This document shows, piece after piece, positions 36,525 through 51,008 of a stretch of DNA of 64,000 bases. The position numbers were made by a program, and so were the translations under genes. This DNA comes from Musa acuminata AAA Group. Its lineage: Eukaryota; Streptophyta; Magnoliopsida; Zingiberales; Musaceae. The notes beneath the pieces were generated by a model. The model had not been told where the DNA came from. It ran no database searches and was given only the letters and a program-made list of their open reading frames with translations. Each line of letters opens with the position of its first letter. Positions within the stretch are counted from its first letter, which is position 1. Location: positions 33,540,001 through 33,604,000 of the forward strand of contig NC_088342.1 of NCBI RefSeq assembly GCF_036884655.1. Reading direction: 5' to 3'.

Positions 36525-38353
36525 TCATTCTTCTTCCTCTCCTTTTACAACATCAACACTTGCTTTGATTTCAGAAGACTCACTTACAAGTAACATAAGC
36601 TCCTTGAAAAAGAAGTCTAACTTATTGCAGTCAAAATCTTCGATTGCCGATGATACTGTCGCTTTTGATCTTTGATGAGATTGTTTATTTTCTTGTTGTA
36701 GTTGAAAGTGATACATTCTCAGAGCATCGTCCGTGGAAATCTCTTGAACGGGCTTGTAAAGACTTTGAAACGTGCATCTGTCTTCAAGCTTCTTAACTAA
36801 CTTTTCTTTGAATTGATCTGGGAGGTTTACAAATGCACTACGAAATAATGTAGGAAAAATAAGATACCAAAATTCTTCTGCAGAAAGAGATCAGTAAATA
36901 CTATCACTTTTCACCTTGTGATGCCTCTAACAATTCCCCATTTGTAACCACTGCTTGCAGATTGCTTAAACCCAATGTTGAAGCCCTCTTGGGCAGAAGC
37001 TTCCTTTCCTGCAGATATACCATCTCGATAACCCATATAAACTTTTGTCAAGGGTTCCATATGATACATCCTCAAGTTTAAAGCCCTAAAAGTTTTACTA
37101 TGAAGAGTTTTGGACAAAGGATATGCATATCATTTATAGATTGCAAGGATACTGTATAAAATTGATCATAACGCCTCTTCTGTTCTCTGTTTAAGTCAGC
37201 ATCTGAGATTTCATTCAGAAGCCCATCATCACACCAAGAATCATCAGAAGCATGCTCTGGAACTAAAACTAACTCATTAGCATATTAAACTTTGTATTTG
37301 GTCAAAACAACCATGGCAGTATATCATACAACTTCCACAAAAGGCATCATGTAAATGCTACATAAACACCAAAGAGACCAAAATGTCATCTAATATATCC
37401 ATAATATAGTCACTAATTTGAGGAAGAATGAAATTAAAATTTTAGTTTTGATGAAACTATACTCTGCACATGAATTGCTATGCATGCATCTAGGCCAATC
37501 AAATTCAATCGTCTCTGACTTTAAAGGAACAATTCATTCGATTCCAAAATCTCCACATGTGCATGCTCGCTCAATAGCAGAAATGAAAAAGAAACAGTAA
37601 AACAATATGATGCATGAGCAATTAAATTAATTTATTAATAAATTAAATTTAATTTGTTTAGAGATATTTTACATATGTAATAACATGAAAATATCTACTC
37701 AACGAGGAGAAAAAGAAAGAAAAAATACAACAAAAAAGAAATCATATTATTGAAAATTACAAATCTTGATTGAATATCTTAAAGATTCATCTCTATAAAG
37801 ATGAAAGATTATCAATCAAAAATATCATGAAGAGAGGAAGACTATTTCTCAAATCAAATCAGAAACGAAGAACAAGATATCATATATTTGATTTGATGCG
37901 ATTGTAATTTTTTAAATTTCTGTAATTTTCTTTTTATTCTTATACTTGAGCATATAAAAATGGGCTATAACATTGTAATGTATGAATAAAAAAAGGATCC
38001 ATGAATCAAGTTTTTTTCCTTTCCCACCTTGTGAGGCATGCGGAGGTGCAAGACTTCTATCCTAGGAGTGTTATCTTTGAGCCAATTGGATAGTTATACA
38101 TTTGCTTATTATTTTTAGTTATTATCTTTCACTTTTCTCTTTCTATTCCTCCACTATGAAAGTAATTTGTTGTTGCTCGTCCTACATGCCAACCAATATT
38201 GAACACTTCAAAATTAAATATACCATCACATAAGTCTCAGAGATATAACCGCAGTGCCTCACCACAATGCTAAAAACTTTGCAAATATCTAGTATTGGTA
38301 ACAAACCTCATAGCAAACTTTTTACCTTCATCCTCTTGTGATGATCTAAGCAT
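36525..38353 (-). pseudogene. YAE1: YAE1-like copy, exon-3 acceptor TG (unit C)
   Basis: Exons 38353-38326, 37262-37153, 37033-36915 and 36837-36525 are open. The acceptor position 37034-37035 reads TG on the coding strand. Confidence 0.6.
37655..38186. mobile_element. LTR-like insertion in YAE1 intron 1 (unit C copy)
   Basis: Same limits and signals as the unit A block. Tentative for the same reason: no target duplication. Confidence 0.3.
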
Positions 38354-38839
38354 GTCCTACAAATAAATCAATTTGTTCCAAAGAGAAACAGAAGAATAGA
38401 AATAGCAGGTGCCACCAATTCCACCAAGTAAACCTTTTTCATATAAAAATATGACCAAAAGTATCAAATTTATGAGGAAAAAAAAAGCTCACTGAGGGAA
38501 AGAACAAGGGTGATCTAGAAGTTGTCCGCTTGCGGAGGGAGGGCAGCCATCAGAGTTAGAGCTTATCGGGAGAATCACATCAATCGGATCGATAAGCAGC
38601 AAAAACACATAGTCCTAGATTAATCATGAGGACCAGATTGATGGCGGAAAAGAATCTTGCACTGCATCTTCTTTAGGGTTTTCGAACTAGAAAAGTGCGA
38701 GAAGGGAATTGGGGGCTAACCGTGAAGTTCTGAACAAGATATGGTCGATTGTAATGCATTAAATAAATTTGTGAGAGAGTAGGGAACTCTCTTCTTTCCT
38801 TAGAGAGAGAAGCTCTGGGTTTCTAAGGCGATAAGGACA

Positions 38840-40101
38840 ACCCCATTGCCTTCTCCCTCCTTAATTCCACCTTTGATGCGACCCAACCACACCCTTCCCC
38901 ACCCCCCCCCGCCCCCAACTACTGGCTTCACATCCCCTACTTGGCTCTCTCCTTGCATCCATTGTTGTTCCCCTCCCTAGGGTGTCATCATCTTCTTCTG
39001 TGGTGTCGATCCCTTCAGTTAGGGTTCCTGGAGTGATGCCAAGCCAGACCCCTAAGGTTTTCTCCTTTGGCAAGTACCAAGAAAAATGGGCCACTCCATC
39101 GGGATCCTTCCAATGCCCCTCCGCCTTCCAAGAAGAGCCAATTGGATGGCCCTTTCACTGGAAAGAGCATCTCTTAGGCATTGATGTTAATTGGTCCTTC
39201 ATATGGGCCAGATGCAAGTTCACTACTATCTTCTTCTTTGTTTAACCGGATCTATGATGCTTCTAAGGATTTCATCGAATTTGACGAAAAAACTCCTCAT
39301 GAATGGCAAAAACCTTGAATATCTAGTTTGATCAATCATTTCCTCCGACTTCGACTTTGGATTTCCTGAAATATGTGGTTTCTCACTAATGGAAATGTTC
39401 TTTGGTGTCCCAAGTGATCAATTTGGCTTAAGGTTTTTATTTGCTTTCAATTTTTTTCTAAAGCGGAGGTTGTTCGCATCCTCACCGAGGGACCATGGAC
39501 CATTCGAGGGGAGGTTTTGTATCTGATGCCCAAGAAAGCTAATTTCCAGCCTCTCACAGAGAGGATCTCATCTGTCCCTATCTAGGTGTAGTTCGTCAAT
39601 CTTCCTTTGGAGTACTGGAACAGAATGTGTTATTAATCTTGGTTCTCTCCTAGGTCGTCCCCTAAAGAATGATGAATGTTCTTTCTCGTTTGAAAGGGGT
39701 CGATATGTAAGGTTAGTATAGAAATCGATCTTTCAAAACCCCATAAGCAGTATGACTGGGTCACCTAAAGAAAGGAATTTTCCAAACTGTTTCATATGAG
39801 AATTTACCTTTGGTGTGTTTCAAGTATAGTTGTGTGGGTCATAAAGTGGATTTGCCCTCTAGTTTCGATGACTTCTTTGACTTCCTCCCTTGTTTTTCTG
39901 GACTCTTCTCACAAGGCCGACCCCCAAAAGGGTGTGGAGCAACCCCCTTCCGATTTAGATGGCTCTATTACCCTAAGGGAGGTTGGGTCTTCTCACTTAG
40001 AGCTGGACCTCTTTGGTCCATGGATTAAAGTTGAGAAGCGTTGCCCGATTGGTCGTCGGCACAGCCAAGCCAACGCTGATCGAAATCGATCGGAATAGGG
40101 G
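38840..40101 (+). mobile_element. Decayed LINE ORF1 remnant (unit C copy)
   Basis: Poly-C of 9 and the TTTTTATTTG variant, matching B. Confidence 0.7.
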
Positions 40102-40194
40102 GGTGGGGTGGTGCCATGTCGAGGAAGCGATCGAGGCCATTGGTTTCCTCTGCTCCTTGAGATATTGGCACACATACAGGTCACATGCCCCCTA

Positions 40195-40621
40195 CACTAT
40201 AAGAAAAATAGTTATTAACCATGAACAAAAGTTGTCACTAAAAGAATTAGTGCAAAATGAGCCATCACTAGCTTCCGTCAGCATAGATCTCGTGGCTAAA
40301 AGTTTTAGTAACAAAAAAAGACACATATGTCATTAAATTATAGTTTTTAGTGATAGTTTATATTTGTAGCTAAAACATTAAATTCTATCGCTAAAAATAA
40401 ATAAATTGATAAATTAATATTTCTGTGACAACAATTGGTTATGAACACTTCTGTCACTAAAAGAATTGACTAACAATTTTAGTGACAATATAATTAACTC
40501 TTACTGATTAAATGGAAAAGATAATAATAATTTAGTGATGGCTTGACCTGTCACTAAAATATAAAAAAAATTAGTAATGGATTATTTGAGTGTCACTATA
40601 CTGTCAATAATAATTTTATTA
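40195..40621. mobile_element. CACTA transposon end (unit C copy)
   Basis: CTA-CACTATAAG terminus intact; no opposite end in the unit. Confidence 0.75.
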
Positions 40622-41540
40622 ATTACCTATCAATTTTTAATAATTTCAAAATCATACCAAAACTTTTTCATAAATTCAAGATAAAATTATTGATATTTGA
40701 AACTTCACATTACAATCTTTATTTTATCCAAAAATCAATATCAAAGTGAGACAATTATAAATTCCACATCATCTCGAAAAAAAATACATCAAGATATCTT
40801 TATATCTTCATTCTTGAACTCTCCTGTGTCATCTTGTGCATCTTGAGTGAAGTCACAATTGCACAATATATACAGACAAGTCACAATTGTTAGAGTTGCA
40901 TAGTAGAGTTGAATAGTCCATCACTATTATCCCATGTTTGCAAATGCAAATGGTTAAGAAGGTGAGGAAACTGAAACCCTATTCTTCACACATTATTTCT
41001 TGCTATTATACTATGGAGGTATATGAAGTTTTCCTTTATGTCAACCTACTGCTGACATTACATACTTTTTATTTTCAGAGTTAAGAAATGTTGTATATGA
41101 AAATAAAAGCAATTTTATGGTTGATTTCACTGATAAAACATAAACATGTCAAGATTGTTAGCAGTCCATAACAAGTTCTAGTGTACTGCAACCTAAAATT
41201 GGAATCCAAAATCAGATTAAAGCTTTCTAAAAGATATACCTCTTAAGTGAAGTAAAGCAGCATGGAAGCTTAGATATATTAGTGTTGCCAAGCAATGAAA
41301 TAAAGTGAAATAGAAACAGAAAATATCGAAGTCAAGTTCATCTTCCTAAGCGAGGGGAGGCCCGAAGCGCGTCGCTTGGGCGCTCGCCCGAGCCCAGGCG
41401 TCGGGCGAGCACCCGGGTTAAACCTAGCGACCGAACCAGCGTTTTAGGTCTGGTTCAATCTCCGGTGCTTTAGTTGGTCCAATCGAACCAACTAAAGCAC
41501 CGATATCAGCCTTCTTCTCACGACTTCCCCAACTCTAACC

Positions 41541-41971
41541 CCGCTCGCCACTTCCACTCCCACTGCCGCTGCCACTGCTACCGCTATCGCTGCCACTATC
41601 GTCGCTCGTCGCTCTTGCTCTCGCTGCCGCTGCCACTGTCGTCGCTCGCCGCTCCCGCTCTCGCTCCCCCCTGCTCGCTGCTACCGCTGCCACTATCGCC
41701 GCTCCCGCTGCCACTACTCGCTGTTACTGCTGTCGCTGCCACTATCGTCGCTCGCCACTCCTGCTCCCGTTGACACTGTTGCCGCTCCCGCTGCTTCTGC
41801 TCGCTACTACTACTGCTGCTGCCACTATCGCCGCTCGCCGCTCCTACTCCCGCTACTCGTTACTACCACTGTCGTTGCCACTGTCGCCGCTCCCGTTGCC
41901 ATCGCTCGCCGCTACCGCTGCCGCTGCCACTATCGCTTCTCGTTGCTACCGCTGCCGCTGCTCTCAGTCAG
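41541..41971. repeat. CGCTGCCACT-type minisatellite (unit C copy)
   Basis: B-type variant (ACTACTACTG). Hairpin at 41463-41502. Confidence 0.7.
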
Positions 41972-42052
41972 TAGCCTCAGTCTTCCTCTTACTCACACTC
42001 TTCTTACTTCAATAGTATACTGTTATCAATATATTAACAATATGCTACTAAC

Positions 42053-42274
42053 CAAGGTTCGTCGTACCGTACCGTACAGGCGTTTCGACCCGAGCTCGGT
42101 ACGGTACGGTACGGTACCGGTGTACCGGGCGGTACATCAGGGCGTACCGAACAATTTTATACTTTTTTCATACTGTAGCACTGTAGCGGTATCGGGCGAT
42201 CCGCATACCGGTAACCTATCGGATCGGTACGTACCGCCGGGTACGGATGGTACGCTTCGGTATGATAGACCTTG
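42053..42274. mobile_element. hAT-like MITE (unit D copy)
   Basis: CTACTAAC flanks on both sides. Confidence 0.85.
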
Positions 42275-42651
42275 CTACTAACTATATACTAGTAATAGTA
42301 TTTTTATTTATTAGATTAATAATATATTATTTTGATTTTAATACTATTAATTTTTATTTATTTAAAATTATTATTAGGTTTCAGAATAAATGATATATTT
42401 TTATTTAAATAAATATATTTATTAATTATATTATATATTTTTATATTTTAGCGTCTCGCTTCACTCAGACGAACGCCTAGCACCTCGGACGTTTTTGGAC
42501 CTTAGCACCTTTTGGCACCTAGCGCCTTTTCAATCAATGCTTGTAACAAAATTGCAAACTCTCTTTAATGCATCTCAACTCCCAAAGCTTTGACAACAAG
42601 TTGACAACAACTTATAGCTAAACAATGAAAAACAAGACCAAGTTTATATAC

Positions 42652-43323
42652 CATTTATGCCCTCCATTCCAGCTCTGACAATAGGCCGAGCACTTGAGTA
42701 GCTGCGGAAGGACCAAAAACTCTTATCTACAAAACATAAATAAATGTTACACAATGGCACTTCCCGTGATTCACCATCCAAATTCGAGCAATCAACAATC
42801 CAAATAACATAATTAATCAAATTAAAGCCCCACGCCCCCACAATCCAAACCCTAATTGAGATTTCCCAAGAGGATCCGCCACGATGAACCTCACGAGAAA
42901 CATAGAAGAAAAGGCGTAATCCAAATAGAACCGAGAATCCACGCAGAACAAATACAACCCTGAGCAATTAAACGGAAATCGAGACGAGCTCCATAGCAAA
43001 AGAAACAAGAGCATATCAATGCGTCGCAATAGGAACGGGGTAGGAGAAAGGAGTGGAGGCAAACCTGGGGGCAGGGCCCGACGACGGGATCGATCGCCTG
43101 AGGAGCAAAGGTAGGGGTTTTCGACCAGCGGGACAACTGGGTGGGACGAGTGAAGCTCCGTCTCTCGATCTCGTCTCCCTCGCCCGCTCCTATTTCGCTG
43201 TTGGTGGCGACGCACGGACGTGAGGGGATCATTAAATCGCAACTACAGAGAGAAGCAGTGTAGAACGAGGAGGTCGAGGAGCAGTGACGGCCAGGACCGA
43301 AGAGCCAAGTAAGAATCCGCCAT
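42652..43323 (-). pseudogene. Truncated 5' gene end (unit D copy)
   Basis: Short-type leader variants. Splice-like sites conserved. Confidence 0.4.
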
Positions 43324-44320
43324 TTCCACCGTCTCTCTCTCTCACTCTCCCTGCCTCCGGGGGTGATATGGCGAGGGCGTCTCATGCTTAGTGACGCGGT
43401 TGATATCGGATTCGGGGAGTGGCCTCCGGAGCCGTCGGATCCGGGTGGGGTTGCAGCCGCCGCCGTTCTCCCTGTAGTTGCGATTTAATGATCCCCTCAC
43501 GTCCGTGCGTTTTAATGATCCCCTCACGTTCCTCGCCCGCTCCTATTTCGCTGTTGGTGGCGACGCACGGACGTGCGTTTTAATGATCCCCTCACGTCCG
43601 TGCGTTTTAATGATCCCCTCACGTCCGTGCGTTCTCCGCTCAAAATGGCGACGCACGGACGTGAGGGGATCATTAAAACGCACGGACGGACGTGAGGGGA
43701 TCATTAAATCGCACGGACGTGAGGGGATCATTAAAACGCACGGACGTGAGGGGATCATTAAAACGCACGTCCGTGCGTCGCCACCAACAGCGAAATAGGA
43801 GCGGGCGAGGAACGTGAGGGGATCATTAAAACGCACGGATGTGAGGGGATCATTAAATCGCAACTACAGGGAGAACGGCGGCGGCTGCAACCCCACCCGG
43901 ATCCGACGGCTCCGGAGGCCACTCCCCGAATCCGATATCAACCGCGTCACTAAGCATGAGACGCCCTCGCCATATCACCCCCGGAGGCAGGGAGAGTGAG
44001 AGAGAGAGACGGTGGAAATGGCGGATTCTTACTTGGCTCTTCGGTCCTGGCCGTCACTGCTCCTCGACCTCTTCGTTCTACACTGCTTCTCTCTGTAGTT
44101 GCGATTTAATGATCCCCTCACGTCCGTGCGTTTTAATGATCCCCTCACGTTCCTCGCCCGCTCCTATTTCGCTGTTGGTGGCGACGCACGGACGTGCGTT
44201 TTAATGATCCCCTCACGTCCGTGCATTTTAATGATCCCCTCACGTCCGTGCGATTTAATGATCCCCTCACGTCCGTCCGTGCGTTTTAATGATCCCCTCA
44301 CGTCCGTGCGTCGCCATTTT
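43205..44320. mobile_element. Foldback element (unit D copy, two arm mismatches)
   Basis: The right arm carries T at 43840 (GGATGTGAGG) and T at 44072 (CTCTTCGTT), absent from the left arm. The rest of the 420-bp inverted repeat matches. Confidence 0.6.
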
Positions 44321-44457
44321 TCTTGGTACTTGCCAAAGGAGAAAACCTTAGGGTCAAATACTCATCTTGTAAATGAGCTTACAACAACATAATCAAATTA
44401 ATATTTTATTTATAAAAAATTAATTTATTTTAAGCTTTCGATTTTTGGTAAGTTAGT

Positions 44458-44759
44458 CTACGTCGGTTTTGACACGAATTGAAATGTTTGTCGGCGCTCT
44501 CTCTCTGTCTTAGAACTATTTTCTTGGCAACGAGGATATGAAAACAAAAATGAACAAACCCTCATCACTCGATAACAGAACAATACCATGAAGAGCAAAC
44601 CAAAATAAAAACAATCCATATCACTTGAATCGAACCAGAACCTTTCATCAACGAGATTAATGTCGAGGAGGTCTCGAGGAAGCAATTTCTTAAAAGCATA
44701 AACTCGTCCTCCTCCTTCATCGGCACCTCCTCACCAACTTTGAAACCCGCCGTCTTCAA
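44458..44759 (-). pseudogene. Unrecognised gene-like fragment (unit D copy)
   Basis: Identical in both frames to the unit A copy as far as I can see. Confidence 0.3.
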
Positions 44760-45153
44760 TCAAGTCATTGGGAATAAGGGGTTGGCTGCGCGGGAGAGGG
44801 AGGAGTGAAGTATTTAGGATGGTGGAGAGAGAGGGAGGAGAGGAGAGGAGAGCGTGGGCCGTGATTCCTGATCTCGTTTGCGGAGCTGGAGATTGGTATT
44901 TCCACTAGGGTTCGCCTACAATCGCGCACCACCAAGAAGGCCGTGACACGTTATTTCTTTTTCAAAACATTTATATCCCAACTTGCTTAAGTTGAATCGA
45001 CCGACTCTAAGTCAACTCGTAACTCCATTCTAGTCAAGCTTTGTATCCGATTCAAACGTCAGGTCCAGCTCCAAATCTCAATCTGGGCCGTAGGATCACA
45101 TGATCCTACGATCTTGATCACAAATTTGATGACCGCATCTAATTCAACAGTGA

Positions 45154-45176
45154 ATATATATATATATATATATATA
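45154..45176. repeat. (AT)n microsatellite, 23 bp
   Basis: Single short AT junction. Confidence 0.95.
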
Positions 45177-48100
45177 AAGCATTAGATCTAACCGTGGAGG
45201 GGAATATTACAACAGAAATGACGGCTCAAGTGAATAACGTCGAGGACCATTTGCTCTATGCTTAGAGGAGTGTGGAATTATCCCTCTGTATAAAATGCCA
45301 AGGTCACCTAACATGAATGGTGTAGTTGAAAGACGAAACTGCATACTTAAAGACATAGTAAGAAATATGATTTTTTAATCTACTTTGCCAGAGTCACCCT
45401 GAAGAGAAGCAATAAAAACTATAGCTTACATTCTTATAGAGTACCAATTAAAGCAACTACAAAAACACCTTATGAGCTTTGGACCGGAAGAAAGCCTAGT
45501 CTAAGACACTTTCATAGGTTGTCTATCTAAGACAAGGCTTTACAGGCCTAACGAAAAGAAATTGGAACCCCAAACAATAAGCAATTATTTTATTGGTTAT
45601 TCTGAACGATCTAAGGGGTACAAATTTTATAATCCCAAATCAATAAATATTTTTGAGACGAGTATTGCTACAAGGATATTGAGTTTGGGGGGAGAAATAA
45701 GGTTAAAGACTTTACGTTTGAGGAAGAATTGGTTCAATTTAATCCAATTTATATAGTTGCCACTGATGTGGTAAATTCAATACCTCAAAAGGATATAGTT
45801 ATTTCAACTCTCATATAGTATAAGAAAATTATTCATGAGGATCAAACTCAACATCCATAAGAACATATGCCACAAGAGCTAGCACCTTTGTGATGATCCA
45901 TTAGGGTAAGGAGGAGTGTCATTTCATATGATTATATGGTATTTCTCTGGGAACATGAAAAAAGTAGTGATATGATGGAAGATGATCCAATCAACTTCTG
46001 TCAAGCCATAGAGGATTCCAATTCTGATAAGTGGATTAAAGCAATGAATCAAGAGTATAAGTCCATACAAGACAATAAAGTTTGAGAACTTGTCCCATTA
46101 CTAGAAGGAGTGAAACCTATTGGTTGTAAATGAATTTTTAAAACCAAAGGGGATTCTAATGGTAATGTGGAGAGATATAATGCACGTCTTGTGGCAAAGG
46201 GCTATACTCAAAAAGAAGGGATTGACTTTAAATAAACCTCTCCGGTTTTAACGAATGACTCTTTTAGAATAATTATGGCTTTAGCCACACATTTTGATTT
46301 GGAGCTCTTTTAGATGGATGTCAAAATAACAATTCTCAATGGAAATATTGATGAAATAATTTATATGGTACAACCAGAATACTTTGTATCAAAAGAACCT
46401 AAAGAAAATAATATGTAAATTGATAAAATCTATCTATGAGATAAAACATATTGAATCTTGGATTTTGACGATGAAATCAATTAATGAGTTTACGATCTAA
46501 TGTACATTTAAGTGACGTAGGACTATATTCAATCAGGAAAGATAAATTGATTAAAGCGGTGGAATCAAAAGTTGGGCTAAAATGGAACATGTCAGAAGAT
46601 TGGATGTCGGACCGGAGGAATGGTCGACATATCAGCAGAAGGCTTCGTGCCATGAGTTCGAGCATCGGGCCAAAAGGATCAGACATTGCACTAAGGAGAT
46701 CGGGTGTTGCGGATATCAACATGTCGATTGGGCAATACATCATAAGAGAGGACGATATGCCGAAGGTTCGGGTGAAGCATCGGATGAACCAATGACATGT
46801 TGGATAACTTAGAATTCTTACTTATAATAATTTGTCTAGATCGAAGTAGTTTTAGTTCTAATTGGATTGTTTAGAATGTAATTAGACCAACTCAATTATG
46901 GGTTAACTCGGCCTGAATTGGGGTTATTTTGGGCCAAGTGGAAGGCCCAATTAGTGACCCATAGTTGGCCCAAGCTGTGACACTGCCAGTTTAGGTGATA
47001 ATATTGCTCAGATACAATCTCCCAGACTGTGTTAGGCGATGGTACCACCTAGTCTCAAACTAGCAGGCGGTGGTATTGCTAGTACCCCGAAAACCCAAGA
47101 TGAGATCATTTGGTCCCTAAATTTGAATTCATTTGGGGCCTAAAAAAGCCCTACTCATCCTTACTCAGTAAACACATCAATTGTGAGTTAAAGAAAAGAA
47201 AAATGCTATAGTAATATTATAAAAACTCGTCTCAAGCTCTCAGTATTATATATGAAGTTTAAGAGAGAGGTGAGGTTGTAAAGGTTATCTCCTAAACCGG
47301 TGAAAAGGAGAAAATGGGTGTAAAAGGATAGTTGATCTTCCTCCGTTGAAAGAAGATCGATAGTGAAAGCCGATGGCCTTGAGTGAAGAGGAATCAGGAG
47401 TGGATGCAGGTCACGATGATCGAACCACTATAAAACTTAGTTTGTATTTATATTTTGTTTTTTACCTTTATTGCAAACTGCTTTACTTGCTCATTACATT
47501 TTTATGAACGTTTTCGAGTTAAACATATTTCCAATATGATTTTATCGAACGAAATTTTCGAATCGATGTAATTTTTATCGTAAGCACTAATTCACACTCC
47601 CCCCCTCTTAGTGCCGATTTCGATCCTAACAAAACAAACATCCTTTTAGTAGTATCACAAATTTCATCAAGTAATTATCTCATTTGGTTTTAAGATGAAT
47701 GTTGTTGATGATTGCATGTATCATAAATTCAGTGGGAGCAAATTTATTTTACTAATATTTTATATGGATGACATTCTGCTTGCCACTAATGATATAGACA
47801 TATTGCACGAAACCAAGAGATTTTTATCTAGAAATTTTGAGATGAAAGATCTTGGTGATGCCCCTTTTGTATTAGGAATCCAGATACACCGAGATAGATC
47901 GCGAGGTATTCTAGGATTATTACAAAGGAACTATATCGATAAATTACTCAAAAGGTTTAGCATATAGGATTGTAAACCAGGAGACACCCCTATCACAAAG
48001 AGAGACAAGTTCAGTCTCAATTAGTGCCTTAAAAAAAATCTGGAAACTTAAGAAATGCAGAAGATTTCCTATGCATTAGCTTTAGGGAGTCTAATGTATG

Positions 48101-48306
48101 CACAGGTTTGTACGCGTCAAGATATAATGTACATTGTTGGAATGTTAGATAGATACTTAAGCAATCATGGAATGAATCATTGGAATGTAGCTAAAAGAGT
48201 CATGAGATATTTAAAGAGAACAAAAGATCATATGGGAGATCAGACCATTTGAAGATCATTGGATATTCTGACTCCGATTTTACTAGATGCTAAGACAATA
48301 TGATTT
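45177..48306 (+). mobile_element. Decayed Ty1-copia body (unit D copy)
   Basis: Private Val-to-Leu change near 47943 (AAATTACTC). It shares CACAAAGAGA near 47996 with B, whereas A and C have CACAAAGGGA. Confidence 0.9.
46449..47631. mobile_element. Solo LTR in copia RT (unit D copy)
   Basis: Flanked by AAACA at the same copia position. Confidence 0.85.
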
Positions 48307-49179
48307 AATATTCTCCGACACATTCAAAAATAATAATTAATTATAAAAATAATATATAATTAATCTAGAATTATACACATGAATACATTTAATGAGACTT
48401 ATAGTTTATAATTTATAATTTATAATTTATACAAATACTATATTGTGGAGCATGACATAGTTGTAATATGCTTAGACATCTAAGATTACAATTAATTAAA
48501 GGTCAAAGAGAGTTAAGTTGGTAATTGCTGATTTATTTGGCAAATCAAAAATTTATGGCTATTGAATTGACTTGCTAAATACATAAGAAAGATCAGAAAA
48601 ACTCAACCATATGACTTTAACTTAGTGTAAAAAAAAATCTAATTAATGAAATACGATGTTAATTTAAAGCTGAAGTAAATGCATTCTGAAAGTAGAAATT
48701 TATTCAGAAAAAAGGAAAGAAAAAAGTGTAAGAGTTGTTTGTATTAGTTTGAAAATAGTATCTCATTCATTTCAATATAGTGCTACTTGATTAACCTCTC
48801 ATCAGATTCTATCGTTATTGTTGGAGAAGCATCTTATGCTTATATTTACAGTGTGCAAAACTAGGAGGAAAAAGAAAGGCCATGCTCAACATCAAACACA
48901 ATGAAAAAGTATTGCATTTCGGAAGGAGATTATTATCAAACCATGAGTGCTTTCAACGTTCCCAAAAATGACGGCACAGTTCCAGTGGAAGAATAGTCAA
49001 TACTCTGAAATTTGGAACCTATTTTTCTGAAGCAAAATCTCAAAATATATTATGCTGCAATGGAGCAATGGTTCAGTTCTTTTCATTGCAATCTGAGGCC
49101 ATCAAAAAATTACAATCTGTCCAGAAAATTCAGACGTAAGTGAATTTGAACGATCCCTCCAAGTACTTCAACATCAAGG

Positions 49180-51008
49180 TCATTCTTCTTCCTCTCCTTT
49201 TACAACATCAACACTTGCTTTGATTTCAGAAGACTCACTTACAAGTAACATAAGCTCCTTGAAAAAGAAGTCTAACTTATTGCAGTCAAAATCTTCGATT
49301 GCCGATGATACTGTCGCTTTTGATCTTTGATGAGATTGTTTATTTTCTTGTTGTAGTTGAAAGTGATACATTCTCAGAGCATCGTCCGTGGAAATCTCTT
49401 GAACGGGCTTGTAAAGACTTTGAAACGTGCATCTGTCTTCAAGCTTCTTAACTAACTTTTCTTTGAATTGATCTGGGAGGTTTACAAATGCACTACGAAA
49501 TAATGTAGGAAAAATAAGATACCAAAATTCTTCTGCAGAAAGAGATCAGTAAATACTATCACTTTTCACCTTGTGATGCCTCTAACAATTCCCCATTTGT
49601 AACCACTGCTTGCAGATTGCTTAAACCCAATGTTGAAGCCCTCTTGGGCAGAAGCTTCCTTTCCTGCAGATATACCATCTCGATAACCCATATAAACTTT
49701 TGTCAAGGGTTCCATATGATACATCCTCAAGTTTAAAGCCCTAAAAGTTTTACTATGAAGAGTTTTGGACAAAGGATATGCATATCATTTATAGATTGCA
49801 AGGATACTGTATAAAATTGATCATAACGCCTCTTCTGTTCTCTGTTTAAGTCAGCATCTGAGATTTCATTCAGAAGCCCATCATCACACCAAGAATCATC
49901 AGAAGCATGCTCTGGAACTAAAACTAACTCATTAGCATATTAAACTTTGTATTTGGTCAAAACAACCATGGCAGTATATCATACAACTTCCACAAAAGGC
50001 ATCATGTAAATGCTACATAAACACCAAAGAGACCAAAATGTCATCTAATATATCCATAATATAGTCACTAATTTGAGGAAGAATGAAATTAAAATTTTAG
50101 TTTTGATGAAACTATACTCTGCACATGAATTGCTATGCATGCATCTAGGCCAATCAAATTCAATCGTCTCTGACTTTAAAGGAACAATTCATTCGATTCC
50201 AAAATCTCCACATGTGCATGCTCGCTCAATAGCAGAAATGAAAAAGAAACAGTAAAACAATATGATGCATGAGCAATTAAATTAATTTATTAATAAATTA
50301 AATTTAATTTGTTTAGAGATATTTTACATATGTAATAACATGAAAATATCTACTCAACGAGGAGAAAAAGAAAGAAAAAATACAACAAAAAAGAAATCAT
50401 ATTATTGAAAATTACAAATCTTGATTGAATATCTTAAAGATTCATCTCTATAAAGATGAAAGATTATCAATCAAAAATATCATGAAGAGAGGAAGACTAT
50501 TTCTCAAATCAAATCAGAAACGAAGAACAAGATATCATATATTTGATTTGATGCGATTGTAATTTTTTAAATTTCTGTAATTTTCTTTTTATTCTTATAC
50601 TTGAGCATATAAAAATGGGCTATAACATTGTAATGTATGAATAAAAAAAGGATCCATGAATCAAGTTTTTTTCCTTTCCCACCTTGTGAGGCATGCGGAG
50701 GTGCAAGACTTCTATCCTAGGAGTGTTATCTTTGAGCCAATTGGATAGTTATACATTTGCTTATTATTTTTAGTTATTATCTTTCACTTTTCTCTTTCTA
50801 TTCCTCCACTATGAAAGTAATTTGTTGTTGCTCGTCCTACATGCCAACCAATATTGAACACTTCAAAATTAAATATACCATCACATAAGTCTCAGAGATA
50901 TAACCGCAGTGCCTCACCACAATGCTAAAAACTTTGCAAATATCTAGTATTGGTAACAAACCTCATAGCAAACTTTTTACCTTCATCCTCTTGTGATGAT
51001 CTAAGCAT
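49180..51008 (-). pseudogene. YAE1: YAE1-like copy, exon-3 acceptor TG (unit D)
   Basis: Exons 51008-50981, 49917-49808, 49688-49570 and 49492-49180 are open. The acceptor position 49689-49690 reads TG on the coding strand. Confidence 0.6.
50310..50841. mobile_element. LTR-like insertion in YAE1 intron 1 (unit D copy)
   Basis: Same signals as the unit A block; boundaries uncertain. Confidence 0.3.

Larger units (their letters stand above)
29405..42052. repeat. Tandem macrosatellite unit C (short type, 12,648 bp)
   Basis: Short-type unit. Its left part carries the short-type variants of A and D, while its right part (LINE to minisatellite) carries the variants of B, for example A instead of C at 40846. 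This makes it the middle member of the three-unit period. Featureless stretches are 35659-36524 and 40622-41349. Confidence 0.95.
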